Source: Bacteroidota bacterium (lineage in GTDB: Bacteria; Bacteroidota; Ignavibacteria; Ignavibacteriales; Ignavibacteriaceae). From it: DNA of 60,627 nucleotides. The DNA lies in NCBI GenBank assembly GCA_022708025.1, contig JAKIZM010000012.1, positions 1 through 60,627 on the forward strand, given 5' to 3'. A program made the position numbers and the translations under genes. Below the pieces are notes generated by a model, which saw nothing but the letters and a program-made list of their open reading frames with translations, was not told where the DNA came from and searched no databases. Positions 7,761 to 16,131 of the stretch are shown one piece after another; positions within the stretch are counted from its first letter, which is position 1; each line of letters starts with the position of its first letter.

Positions 7761-9559
7761 TGTTTGTTAGATTATTTTTTACAATTCTGATATTTCTTGT
7801 TCAATTTGGTGTTGCACAAAATTTTACAGCAACAGTAGATAATACTACGGTTGGTGTAAATGAACGCTTTCAATTAAATTTTACTTTTGAGGGAAAAGAT
7901 ATTAATTCACTCAAAAATTTTAACCCTCCTTCTTTCAATAATTTTAAAGTGCTATCCGGTCCGAATCAATCTACAAGCATGCAGATAATAAACGGAGTTT
8001 CTTCATCTTCACTTACGCTTTCTTATATACTGTTATCAAATTCTCTCGGTACATTTAGTGTCGGAAGTGCATCAATTCAATATGATGGTAAAACATATTC
8101 TACAAGTCCGATTAAAATTACAATTGTTCAAGGAACAGCAAAACCTAAAGAAGAAAAACAGTCAGGAGTTTCTGATCAGGAAATAGCAGAAAATTTATTT
8201 ATCAGAGCTACAATTGATAAAAATAAAGTATATCAAGGCGAACAGGTAACTGTTACATATAAGTTATATACAAGACTTACAATTGCTGCTCAGATGTCTG
8301 TTGATAAGCTTCCGCAATATCAGGGATTTTGGGCTGAAGAACTTGAGGCTGCACGTAATATTTCTTTTTCTACAGAAGTTGTAAATGGTAAACAATACAA
8401 AGTCGGATTACTTAAAAAAGTTGCATTGTTTCCAAGTCAATCCGGCAAATTGGAAGTAACACCATTAGAACTTACAATCCCTATTCAGATTCAGAAGAAA
8501 AAAAATCCGAATAATATTTGGGATGATTTTTTTGGTGATCCATTTGGAAGAGCAGAGATAGTAGAATATCCTGCTAAATCCAATACTTTAAAAGTTGATG
8601 TAATTCCGTTGCCTCAAAACAATAAACCAGATTCTTTCAAGGGTGCAGTTGGAAAATATAATTTTACAGCTTCTATTGATAAACGAAAAACAAAAACCAA
8701 TGAGCCGGTAACTTTAAAGATTGAAATTTCCGGAACAGGTAATATTAAACTTCTTGAACTGCCTCCGTTTGAATTACCAAATGGTGTTGAAAAATATGAC
8801 CCTAAAATTAATGAACAGATCAGAAGAAGCGGGTTTATAAGCGGAAGTAAGACAGCAGAATATTTACTGATTCCAAGAATAGCCGGTATCAGGGAAATAC
8901 CAGAAATTGAATTCTCTTATTTTGATCCGGGAATTAATTCTTACAAAACAATCAGATCGGATAAATTTGTTCTGGAAATAGAGCAGGGAAGCAGCACTGC
9001 GGATATTTATTCAAATCAGCAATCAGTAAAACAACTTGATAGTGATATACGTTTTATTAAGACAAATTCTGATGATGTCCATTTAAAAGGTGAAGTGTTA
9101 TTGTTTAAGCCAGGTTTCTGGCTTGCATCTATAATTCCGACATTTATTGCGGCAGGTTTGATTATCTGGAAACGCAAACAGGATAAACTTCACGGAAATA
9201 TCAGATTGCTTCAATACTCCAAAGCAGAAAAAGTTGCAAAGAAGAGATTTAAGAATGCAAGAAAATTATTGGCACTGAACAATGTAGAATCTTTTTATTC
9301 GGAAATATCGCAGGCACTTTTCGGATATCTTGAAGATAAATTTCATATACCAAAAGCAGAGTTTACACTTGACAGAGCTGTTGATGAGTTATTAAAAAGA
9401 AATATCAATCCGGAACTTGTTCAGAAGATGAAAGCTAATGCGGAAAAATGTGAATACTTAAGATTCGCACCAGGCACAAATCCCTCGCAGGCAATGAATG
9501 AGATGTTTAAATCTTTTTCTTATATTGTAATTAATATTGAAAGGTATATATCAAAGTAA
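7760..9559 (+). CDS. batD: BatD, oxygen-tolerance protein
   Basis: This is a 599-residue protein with a signal peptide (residues 1-19, ending FGVAQ), a long periplasmic part made of several beta-sandwich modules, a membrane helix near 450-470 and a cytoplasmic helical tail. Recognition points are the N-terminal FTATVDNTTVGVNERFQL segment and the KVYQGEQVTVTYKLYT start of a second domain, both typical of BatD. Family members are required for aerotolerance in some anaerobes, probably as scaffold for BatA/BatB. It overlaps batC by one base and lies 2 bases before batE. Confidence 0.93.
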   Translation: MFVRLFFTILIFLVQFGVAQNFTATVDNTTVGVNERFQLNFTFEGKDINSLKNFNPPSFNNFKVLSGPNQSTSMQIINGVSSSSLTLSYILLSNSLGTFSVGSASIQYDGKTYSTSPIKITIVQGTAKPKEEKQSGVSDQEIAENLFIRATIDKNKVYQGEQVTVTYKLYTRLTIAAQMSVDKLPQYQGFWAEELEAARNISFSTEVVNGKQYKVGLLKKVALFPSQSGKLEVTPLELTIPIQIQKKKNPNNIWDDFFGDPFGRAEIVEYPAKSNTLKVDVIPLPQNNKPDSFKGAVGKYNFTASIDKRKTKTNEPVTLKIEISGTGNIKLLELPPFELPNGVEKYDPKINEQIRRSGFISGSKTAEYLLIPRIAGIREIPEIEFSYFDPGINSYKTIRSDKFVLEIEQGSSTADIYSNQQSVKQLDSDIRFIKTNSDDVHLKGEVLLFKPGFWLASIIPTFIAAGLIIWKRKQDKLHGNIRLLQYSKAEKVAKKRFKNARKLLALNNVESFYSEISQALFGYLEDKFHIPKAEFTLDRAVDELLKRNINPELVQKMKANAEKCEYLRFAPGTNPSQAMNEMFKSFSYIVINIERYISK

Positions 9560-9561
9560 AG

Positions 9562-10320
9562 ATGAAAAATATTCTGATAAATATTTTTATTCTTACTGTG
9601 ATTTTGTGTAATGTATTATTTGCAAATCCAGAATCTATAATGCGGACTGCAAATGAATATTATAAAAACAATCGTTATCAGCTTGCCATTGATGAATATA
9701 ATAAGCTGATTGAAGATGGTTATACAGGTGTTTCACTATTTTATAATTTAGGGAATTCATATTACAGATTGGGTCAGATTGGATATGCAATCTTGTATTA
9801 TGAAAAAGCATTGGAAATTTCACCCGGCGATGAAGATGTTCTTCATAATTTAGAGCTTGCAAAGTTAAATCTTAAAGACAGAGTTGATACGTTACCCCCA
9901 TTTTTTATTTTTAATATTTGGGAAGGATTACTAGCTTTTTTTTCGGTATCAGGATGGACAGTATTAGTTTATATACTATTTGTTCTGCTTTTAGCTGCAA
10001 TTGTATTATACTTCTTTTCCAGAAGTGTTGGTCAGCAGCGAACTGTTGTTTTTTCAGCAATTGGAATTTTTGTTGTTTTATTAATTTCTGTTCTTCTGCT
10101 TGCCGTTAAGATCAATAAAGAATTTAATGTAAAATATGGAATAGTTTTAACAAAAGAATTAATAGTTAAATCTGCTCCTGATCAGTCGTCAAAAGATGAG
10201 TTCCTGATTCACGAAGGATTAAAGATTAAAGTTGATGATAAAGTTGATGACTGGATTAAGATAAGACTTGATGATGGAAAAATAGGATGGGTAAATAAAT
10301 TTAGTGTCGGGATAATATAA
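9562..10320 (+). CDS. batE: BatE, TPR and SH3-like membrane protein
   Basis: This 252-residue protein has a signal peptide (residues 1-21), a pair of TPR units at about 25-100 (SLFYNLGNSYYRLGQIGYAI), two membrane helices around 115-135 and 158-178 and a C-terminal bacterial SH3-type domain from about 190 (VKSAPDQSS ... GWV). This layout matches BatE of Bacteroidota aerotolerance operons. It is the last gene of the operon, 23 bases before a strong hairpin terminator. Confidence 0.88.
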   Translation: MKNILINIFILTVILCNVLFANPESIMRTANEYYKNNRYQLAIDEYNKLIEDGYTGVSLFYNLGNSYYRLGQIGYAILYYEKALEISPGDEDVLHNLELAKLNLKDRVDTLPPFFIFNIWEGLLAFFSVSGWTVLVYILFVLLLAAIVLYFFSRSVGQQRTVVFSAIGIFVVLLISVLLLAVKINKEFNVKYGIVLTKELIVKSAPDQSSKDEFLIHEGLKIKVDDKVDDWIKIRLDDGKIGWVNKFSVGII

Positions 10321-10341
10321 AGTTGAGCAATCAGATATTAA

Positions 10342-10371
10342 AAAGAGGCTGCCAATAACGGCAGCCTCTTT
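10342..10371. terminator. bidirectional terminator between batE and an opposing gene
   Basis: A perfect 12-bp stem (AAAGAGGCTGCC with its complement) and a 6-base loop have A/T runs on both sides. It can end the Bat operon on the plus strand and the converging outer-membrane gene on the minus strand. Confidence 0.9.
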
Positions 10372-10384
10372 TATTTTAAAGAAA

Positions 10385-11134
10385 TTAAATTCCGAATAAA
10401 ATAGTTAATTTAAACTCCAATGCATTAATTGCTCTTGAGTCTGAAATAAAATGGGCAGTATTACCGAGCAGATAAGCCGGATCTGCTTCATCATTTATAA
10501 ATGTATATGATTCAAGCCTCTGATTTTTCGTTGCATCCCCGTCAAATTTTTTACCGACCAGATTCATCAGATGATATTGGATATTTAAATCCAAATTTAA
10601 TCCGCCAAGACTGAATAACACACCGCCACCTCCGCCGACACCAATACGGCTTGCAGATTCAATATTTCTCTCGTCACTTGGTAATCCGTTAGGCGCGCTC
10701 TTAAACTGAACAGTACCATTGAATGTATTTAAAGATATGAATGCATCAAAATAGGGTGTTATGGGCGAAAGAGGAATATCAAATTTAAATTCGGGACCAA
10801 GCCTGAGAGACAGAACTTTATTGGAAACATCAACAGTACTATTATTATTTCCTTCAATAATTTCACCTTCTCCTGAGAAATTTGAATAACCAATTTCGCC
10901 AAAAGCATTGATAAATAATAATCCCAAACGAACTTTACCATGAAAATTATATCCGGAATTCATTCCGTATTTTGTACCTTTGTAAAAATCTACAGTAGTT
11001 CCCCCATAATCAGCTGTGGGGAGAGAATAGCCGGCACCCGCACCAATCTGAAAAGTAATCTGAGCATTTGCTTGAGTTGAAAAAAGAGAAAAGAATAAGA
11101 CGGTCAGTAATAATGGAATGTATAAGTTTTTCAT
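10385..11134 (-). CDS. outer-membrane beta-barrel protein
   Basis: This 249-residue exported protein has a signal peptide (residues 1-24, ending TQANAQ) followed by alternating glycine/aromatic strands typical of small outer-membrane barrels: GAGAGYSLPTADYGG, FHGKVRLGLLFINAFGEIGY and GGVLFSLGGLNLDLNIQYHL. It ends in a hydrophobic strand (EFKLTILFGI). No enzymatic motif is visible; I place it in the broad outer-membrane beta-barrel group and cannot name a ligand. It runs against the Bat operon, sharing the terminator at 10342-10371, and diverges from the M48 protease. Confidence 0.75.
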   Translation of the reverse strand: MKNLYIPLLLTVLFFSLFSTQANAQITFQIGAGAGYSLPTADYGGTTVDFYKGTKYGMNSGYNFHGKVRLGLLFINAFGEIGYSNFSGEGEIIEGNNNSTVDVSNKVLSLRLGPEFKFDIPLSPITPYFDAFISLNTFNGTVQFKSAPNGLPSDERNIESASRIGVGGGGGVLFSLGGLNLDLNIQYHLMNLVGKKFDGDATKNQRLESYTFINDEADPAYLLGNTAHFISDSRAINALEFKLTILFGI

Positions 11135-11243
11135 TTTACTACTCTTTCTAAATTGTTACACTTAAACTTAAGGAAAATATTTTTAATATTTAACAACAAA
11201 CATAAAATTGATTGCCAAAAAATCAGTTAGTATTTTTAGATGT

Positions 11244-12386
11244 ATGGATTCAAAAAAATACAATAATACAAAGCTATTTATCGGAATTGCGAAAGGGATT
11301 ATTAGCTTTATCCTGTTATTCCTTTTTGTGCAGCTTGGTTATAGCTTAATGTTAGAAGATTATATACGATCTTTTACACAAAATGATTATTATGTTTTTA
11401 TCATTTATGTTTTTGCAATTGGAATTATTTCTTCTATTCTTTTTGCACCCGTTAATTTTTATACCGGCTTTTATCTTGAACATAAATATAATTTATCAAA
11501 CCAGACATTTAAGAAATATATTTTAGAAAATATAAAATCAATTCTAGTCGGTTTGGTTATTGGTGTTCCGATCTTATTGCTATTCTTCTTTGTTCTTAAT
11601 CAATTTAAGGATTTATGGTGGCTGATTTTTGCATCTGCAATGTTTTTGATTTCAGTTGTGTTATCACAGATATTTCCTATTCTGATAATGCCTATCTTTT
11701 ATAAAATTATTCCATTAAATGATGAAGAATTAAAAACAAGAATTACAAAGCTTGCTGAAGGTGCGGGAATTACAGTTCAAAATGTCTTTTCGTTTAATAT
11801 GAGTAAGAATACCAAAAAAGCAAATGCCGCATTTACAGGATTGGGAAAAACAAAACGGATTATTCTTGGTGATACTTTACTTAATGATTATTCAAAAGAT
11901 GAAATTGAAACTGTTATTGCTCACGAACTTGGTCATTACAAACATAAACACATTCAAAAGAATATTTTATTCGGAACTGTTACAAGTTTTCTAACATTTT
12001 TCATTATTTCGCTTTTATATAAAAACTCACTTAGCTGGTTTGATTTTAACAGCATATTACAAATTGCTGCTTTACCAATTTTAAGTTTATGGGCAATGGT
12101 TATCGGACTGATTCAAACACCAATATCAAATATCCTATCTAGAAAATATGAATATGAAGCTGACAGATATGCAATCCAATCAACTCGCAAGCCTGATAGT
12201 TTTATCAATACTTTAAATAAACTTACTGATCAAAATCTTGGTGATCGTCAGCCGCATCCTTTTGTTGAATGGTTTTATTATTCACATCCGTCTATTAAAA
12301 ACAGAATCGATGCAATAGTAAAATTTGCTAAAGAAAAAAAAATAGTTGAATTAAAGAATGAACAGCCGGCAGAGGTTATAGTTTGA
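11244..12386 (+). CDS. M48 family integral-membrane peptidase (Ste24-like)
   Basis: This is a zinc metallopeptidase of the M48 family in the Ste24/CAAX-protease arrangement. I start it at the ATG at 11244 (380 residues), because the longer frame would begin with a TTG at 11208 lacking any ribosome site. The N-terminal half has several membrane helices and the signature EHKYNLSNQT. The zinc site HELGH is at about residues 227-231, and a third ligand is in EYEADRYA about 65 residues later. Family members cleave membrane or misfolded proteins; prenylation is not expected in bacteria, so a quality-control role is more likely. It overlaps plsC by 4 bases. Confidence 0.9.
   Translation: MDSKKYNNTKLFIGIAKGIISFILLFLFVQLGYSLMLEDYIRSFTQNDYYVFIIYVFAIGIISSILFAPVNFYTGFYLEHKYNLSNQTFKKYILENIKSILVGLVIGVPILLLFFFVLNQFKDLWWLIFASAMFLISVVLSQIFPILIMPIFYKIIPLNDEELKTRITKLAEGAGITVQNVFSFNMSKNTKKANAAFTGLGKTKRIILGDTLLNDYSKDEIETVIAHELGHYKHKHIQKNILFGTVTSFLTFFIISLLYKNSLSWFDFNSILQIAALPILSLWAMVIGLIQTPISNILSRKYEYEADRYAIQSTRKPDSFINTLNKLTDQNLGDRQPHPFVEWFYYSHPSIKNRIDAIVKFAKEKKIVELKNEQPAEVIV
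12371..12375 (+). promoter_or_regulatory. ribosome site for the TTG start of plsC
   Basis: AGAGG lies 7 bases upstream of the TTG at 12383, inside the end of the M48 gene, and supports the non-ATG start. Confidence 0.55.
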
Positions 12387-13093
12387 TAACTTCAATAAAA
12401 ATATTTTTTATTGTGATTCACACATTTATTTGTTCAATTCTTGCTTTAATATTTATTGCAATTGACAGAACATTTACTCTTTATCACTATCTGGCAAAAT
12501 ATTTTCCTTTGGGTGTTCTTGTTATTTCCGGTGTAAGAGTAAAAATATCCGGACTTGAAAATATTGATCGCAAGGCTGTATATGTTTTTGCATCGAATCA
12601 TTCCAGCCAGATTGATATAACAGCGCTGCAATGGGGCGTTCCAAACCGAATGAGTATGATATTTAAAAAGGAACTTGCAAGAATTCCTTTCTTTGGTTGG
12701 CAGTTGTATCTTGGACCTTATGTGGTCGTTGATAGAAAAGATCCACAAGCTGCTATGAAGAGTCTTCAGCGTGCAAAATGGATTATGGACAAAAAGAAGA
12801 TTTCAATTTTAGTTTTTCCCGAAGGCACAAGAAGTAAAACCGGTGAAGTGCAAAGTTTTAAACGAGGTGCATTTTATTTAGCCGCTCATAGTGGTTATCC
12901 GATTGTTCCTATTACAATAAATGGAACTGATAAAATTTTACCAAAAGGAACTTTTAAATTGAAAAGAGGAACTATCTATCTGCATTTTGATAAACCGATT
13001 CCAACTGATAATATAAAATCCAAACCTGATGAAATTGCGTTAATGGAAAAAGTAAGAGAAATAATCATCAGTAATCAGAAAGAGATAAATTAA
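12383..13093 (+). CDS. plsC: 1-acyl-sn-glycerol-3-phosphate acyltransferase
   Basis: This 236-residue lysophosphatidate acyltransferase makes phosphatidic acid during phospholipid synthesis at the inner membrane. An N-terminal hydrophobic helix (residues 5-27) is followed by the catalytic HX4D motif NHSSQID at 72-78, the FPEGTRS substrate motif at about 144-150 and VPITING downstream. Length fits the family. The start is TTG, overlapping the preceding TGA as TTGA, with AGAGG upstream. The stop overlaps the gatC start (TAATG). Confidence 0.92.
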   Translation: MITSIKIFFIVIHTFICSILALIFIAIDRTFTLYHYLAKYFPLGVLVISGVRVKISGLENIDRKAVYVFASNHSSQIDITALQWGVPNRMSMIFKKELARIPFFGWQLYLGPYVVVDRKDPQAAMKSLQRAKWIMDKKKISILVFPEGTRSKTGEVQSFKRGAFYLAAHSGYPIVPITINGTDKILPKGTFKLKRGTIYLHFDKPIPTDNIKSKPDEIALMEKVREIIISNQKEIN

Positions 13094-13386
13094 TGTCTGT
13101 TACAAAAAAAGATGTTGAAAAAATTGCTGAGCTAGCAAAGTTAAAATTCACAGATGATGAATTAGAAAATTTTACTCATCAGATGAATGAGATATTATCA
13201 TATATGGATAAACTTAATGAGCTTGACACAGAGAATGTAAAACCACTTTCACATCCTGTTGAACAAATAAATGTATTTCGTGAAGATGAATTGAGACCAT
13301 CTGTCTCAACCGAAGAATCATTAAAAAATGCGCCTGATAAAACAGATCAACATTTTAAAGTTCCAAAAGTTATTGGTGATAAATAA
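13093..13386 (+). CDS. gatC: Asp-tRNA(Asn)/Glu-tRNA(Gln) amidotransferase subunit C
   Basis: This 97-residue small subunit of the GatCAB amidotransferase converts misacylated Glu-tRNA(Gln) or Asp-tRNA(Asn) to the amide form. It shows the family's N-terminal pattern VEKIAELAKLKFTDDELENF, the middle LDTENVKPLSHP and the RPSVSTEESLKNAPDKTDQ region that wraps around GatA. gatA and gatB are not in this window, so the subunits are encoded apart. It overlaps both neighbours by one base (TAATG), indicating coupling to plsC and kdsB. Confidence 0.93.
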   Translation: MSVTKKDVEKIAELAKLKFTDDELENFTHQMNEILSYMDKLNELDTENVKPLSHPVEQINVFREDELRPSVSTEESLKNAPDKTDQHFKVPKVIGDK

Positions 13387-14189
13387 TGGCAAAGAAGGGG
13401 AAACCAAAAAAAACTAATCCGTTTGTTCTTGGAGTAATTCCGGCAAGATTTGCTTCAACCAGGCTAATGGGAAAACCGCTTGCGGATATCGGCGGTAAAT
13501 CTCTTTTACAACACACTTACGAAGGAGCAAGTAAATCAAAACTGTTAGATAAAATTGTTATTGCAGTTGATGATGAGCAAGTTGCAAAGACTGCTAAAAA
13601 ATTCGGTGCTTCGGTTATAATGACTCCGAAAGATTGTCAAACCGGTTCAGACAGAATTGCTATTGTTGCAAAGGAATTTCCAAGAGCGGATATTATTGTT
13701 AACATTCAGGGAGATGAGCCATTCATCAGCGGTATGATGATTGACCAGGCAATAGAACCATTGATATTTGATCCAGATGTAAATGTTTCAACATTAGCAA
13801 AACTGATTGATAAAGTTGAAGAACTTGAATCGCCTTCAGTTGTGAAAGTTGTTTTCGATTATAAAAACTTTGCGCTTTATTTCTCAAGATCACCGATTCC
13901 ATTTGTTCGTGATGCAAAAAACTCTAAAGAGATGCTTGAGAATGCTGATATTTATAAACACATTGGTTTATATGTTTTCAGAAAAGATTATTTAATAAAA
14001 TTTACTCAGTTAGAACCAACAGACCTTGAGCAATGGGAAAAGCTTGAACAGTTAAGGATGCTTGAAAATGGTTTCAAAATAAAAATTGTTGAAACAGAGT
14101 TTGACAGTTTTTCTGTTGATACTCCAGAAGACTTAGAGAAAGCAAGAAAAATTTATTCTAAACTAAAAAAGATTGAGTTAGCAAAATGA
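13386..14189 (+). CDS. kdsB: 3-deoxy-manno-octulosonate cytidylyltransferase
   Basis: This 267-residue CMP-Kdo synthetase activates Kdo for attachment to lipid A. It has the nucleotide-binding start VIPARFASTRLMGKPLADIGG, then TPKDCQTGSDRIA, and NIQGDEPFI holding the metal-binding Asp, and it ends with the family's DTPEDLEKARK. About 14 basic residues (AKKGKPKKTN) precede the usual start of the family. Its presence implies a Kdo-containing lipopolysaccharide. It overlaps gatC by one base and the next gene by 4 (ATGA). Confidence 0.95.
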   Translation: MAKKGKPKKTNPFVLGVIPARFASTRLMGKPLADIGGKSLLQHTYEGASKSKLLDKIVIAVDDEQVAKTAKKFGASVIMTPKDCQTGSDRIAIVAKEFPRADIIVNIQGDEPFISGMMIDQAIEPLIFDPDVNVSTLAKLIDKVEELESPSVVKVVFDYKNFALYFSRSPIPFVRDAKNSKEMLENADIYKHIGLYVFRKDYLIKFTQLEPTDLEQWEKLEQLRMLENGFKIKIVETEFDSFSVDTPEDLEKARKIYSKLKKIELAK

Positions 14190-15142
14190 TTACACCAAAA
14201 AAAATACAGTTTGCAAATATTCCAACTCCATTGGAAGAAATTAAATTTGAAGGAAAATCCTTTCTGATAAAACGGGATGATCTAACCGGCTGTGAATTAT
14301 CAGGAAATAAAATAAGAAAACTTGAGTATTTGCTTGCCGATGCAAAAAGGCAGAAAGCGGATATCATATTTACTTCGGGCGGAGATCAATCGAATCATGC
14401 TAGAGCAACTGTTATTGCGGCAAGAAAAATTGGATTGAAAACAAAATTATTTCTTTGGGGAAAAGATACAACTTCACCAAATGGAAATTACTTTCTTGAT
14501 AAAATATTCGGCGCTGATGTTCAGTTCTTTTCTGAAAAAGAATATGAAAATGTTAATGATATAATGTTTGAACAAAGAATGGAACTGCTTAAAAAAGGAA
14601 AGAACGCTTATGCATTTCCAGGTGGCGGATCTACTACACTTGGAATCTGGGGTTACATTAATTTTATCAATGAACTTAAAGAACAGATTGATCTGAAAAA
14701 AGTAGATTCAATTGTTGCTGCTGCTGGTTCCGGCGGAACTGCTGCAGGAATGTTAGTCGGAGCTGCATTGAATAAATTGAATGTAAAAATTGTTGCTGTT
14801 CATGTATTGATGTCAAAAGAAGAAATGAGAAAACAAATTTTGCAGCTTGCAGAAGGCTGTGTTTTGGATTATAAGCTTGATTGTAAAATAAATCCTGATA
14901 ATCTTGAAATCATTAGTGGTTATTCAAAGGAGGGATATAAAAAGATTTCTGAAACAAAATTAAAACTACTGAGAAAATTTGCTTTTCAATCAGGAATATT
15001 ATTAGATCCTGCATATACTGGAAAAGCTTTTACAGCTTATTATGATAAGTTTATTAAAACCGGTAAAGGAAAGAAAAATATTTTTGTTCATACCGGCGGT
15101 TTGTTTGCAGTTTTTGCTAGAACAAAAGAATATCTTGGTTAA
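14186..15142 (+). CDS. PLP enzyme, ACC deaminase/D-cysteine desulfhydrase family
   Basis: This 318-residue fold-type II pyridoxal-phosphate enzyme has FLIKRDDLTGCELSGNKIRK near residues 28-47, which contains the PLP lysine, then SGGDQSNHARA, and a glycine-rich phosphate-binding AAAGSGGTAAGM at about 180. Family members open 1-aminocyclopropane-1-carboxylate or release sulfide and pyruvate from D-cysteine. The two activities cannot be told apart with confidence here, but D-cysteine desulfhydrase is the commoner role. It is coupled to kdsB by a 4-base overlap. Confidence 0.85.
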   Translation: MITPKKIQFANIPTPLEEIKFEGKSFLIKRDDLTGCELSGNKIRKLEYLLADAKRQKADIIFTSGGDQSNHARATVIAARKIGLKTKLFLWGKDTTSPNGNYFLDKIFGADVQFFSEKEYENVNDIMFEQRMELLKKGKNAYAFPGGGSTTLGIWGYINFINELKEQIDLKKVDSIVAAAGSGGTAAGMLVGAALNKLNVKIVAVHVLMSKEEMRKQILQLAEGCVLDYKLDCKINPDNLEIISGYSKEGYKKISETKLKLLRKFAFQSGILLDPAYTGKAFTAYYDKFIKTGKGKKNIFVHTGGLFAVFARTKEYLG

Positions 15143-15255
15143 AAATATTTTAATTTTAATCAAGCACTTTATATGAATTATTTCTAACTTATTATAAGTT
15201 AATTTTGAAAAAGTAACATTATTTATCCTTTTAAGAAATTCTGGAAAGAGTAATT

Positions 15256-15687
15256 ATGGATTGTATCTTTTGTGATATTGCATCAAAAGAATCTGATGCT
15301 GAAGTAATTTTTGAAAATGAAAAATTTATCGCTTTTCTTGATATTAATCCGATAAACTTTGGTCATACATTAGTAATACCGAAAAATCACTACGATAACT
15401 TTTTGACTATTGGTGGAGAAGAATTACTGGAACTTACTAAACTTACACAGTATCTTGCTGGAGTAGTAAAGCGTGCAGTAAAAGCTGATGGATTCAATAT
15501 AATGTCAAATAATGGAGTCAGCGCTGGTCAATCAGTTTTTCATTTTCATTATCATATAATTCCGCGTTTTGAAAATGATTCACTTATGCGCCTAAGAACA
15601 ATGCAATATAATGCTGATGAAATTGGTCGTTACGGAAATATGATCAGAGAATCCGTAAAAAAATATAAGGATTTATTAGATGGATAA
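15256..15687 (+). CDS. HIT family nucleotide-binding hydrolase
   Basis: This 143-residue histidine-triad protein has [10 protein letters not shown] at the N-terminus (residues 3-12), [16 protein letters not shown] and the catalytic triad HFHYHIIPR near residues 95-103. HIT proteins hydrolyse purine nucleotide phosphoramidates or diadenosine polyphosphates. The two N-terminal cysteines (CxxC) could form part of the zinc site found in many members. A 113-base gap separates it from the preceding gene, so it may begin its own unit. It overlaps the following B12-binding gene by 8 bases. Confidence 0.92.
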   Translation: MDCIFCDIASKESDAEVIFENEKFIAFLDINPINFGHTLVIPKNHYDNFLTIGGEELLELTKLTQYLAGVVKRAVKADGFNIMSNNGVSAGQSVFHFHYHIIPRFENDSLMRLRTMQYNADEIGRYGNMIRESVKKYKDLLDG

Positions 15688-16090
15688 TAAAATCAGAGTA
15701 ATAGTTGCAAAATCCGGATTAGATGGCCACGATCGCGGTGCAAAAGTCATTGCTGCTGCTTTGCGTGATGCCGGAATGGAAGTGATTTACACAGGACTAA
15801 GACAAACACCCGAAATGATTGTTGAAGCAGCTTTACAGGAAGATGCGGATGTTATTGGTATCAGTATATTATCCGGTGCACATATGACAATTTTTCCGAA
15901 AATTTTAAATCTGCTCGAAGAAAAAGGAATGGATGATATATTATTGACTGGTGGCGGAATTATTCCTGAAGAAGATATTGTAAAACTTAAAGAAATGGGC
16001 GTTGGAGAATTATTTACTCCCGGTGCTTCAACAACAGATATAGCAGAATATATAAAAGAGTGGCGGAAACTTAATCCGCGTAAAAATTAG
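15680..16090 (+). CDS. cobalamin-binding small subunit of an acyl-CoA mutase
   Basis: This 136-residue protein consists only of the B12-binding domain of the methylmalonyl-CoA mutase superfamily. The cobalt-coordinating motif is DGHDRG at residues 13-18 (DxHxxG), followed by [10 protein letters not shown] and [11 protein letters not shown], the remaining parts of the base-off/His-on site. Free-standing small subunits of this length pair with a separate catalytic subunit, as in isobutyryl-CoA mutase (IcmB) and archaeal MCM. The likely partner is encoded at 52696-54351, whose key residues point to isobutyryl-CoA mutase rather than methylmalonyl-CoA mutase. It follows the HIT gene with an 8-base overlap. 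Confidence 0.9.
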   Translation: MDNKIRVIVAKSGLDGHDRGAKVIAAALRDAGMEVIYTGLRQTPEMIVEAALQEDADVIGISILSGAHMTIFPKILNLLEEKGMDDILLTGGGIIPEEDIVKLKEMGVGELFTPGASTTDIAEYIKEWRKLNPRKN

Positions 16091-16121
16091 TTTATAAAAC
16101 TATTTAACAAATATTATTTGT

Positions 16122-16126
16122 GAGGT
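16122..16126 (+). promoter_or_regulatory. ribosome site that decides the start at 16132
   Basis: GAGGT lies 5 bases before the ATG at 16132. A GTG at 16120 would place this site inside the coding region, so the ATG is preferred. Confidence 0.6.
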
Positions 16127-16131
16127 TTGCT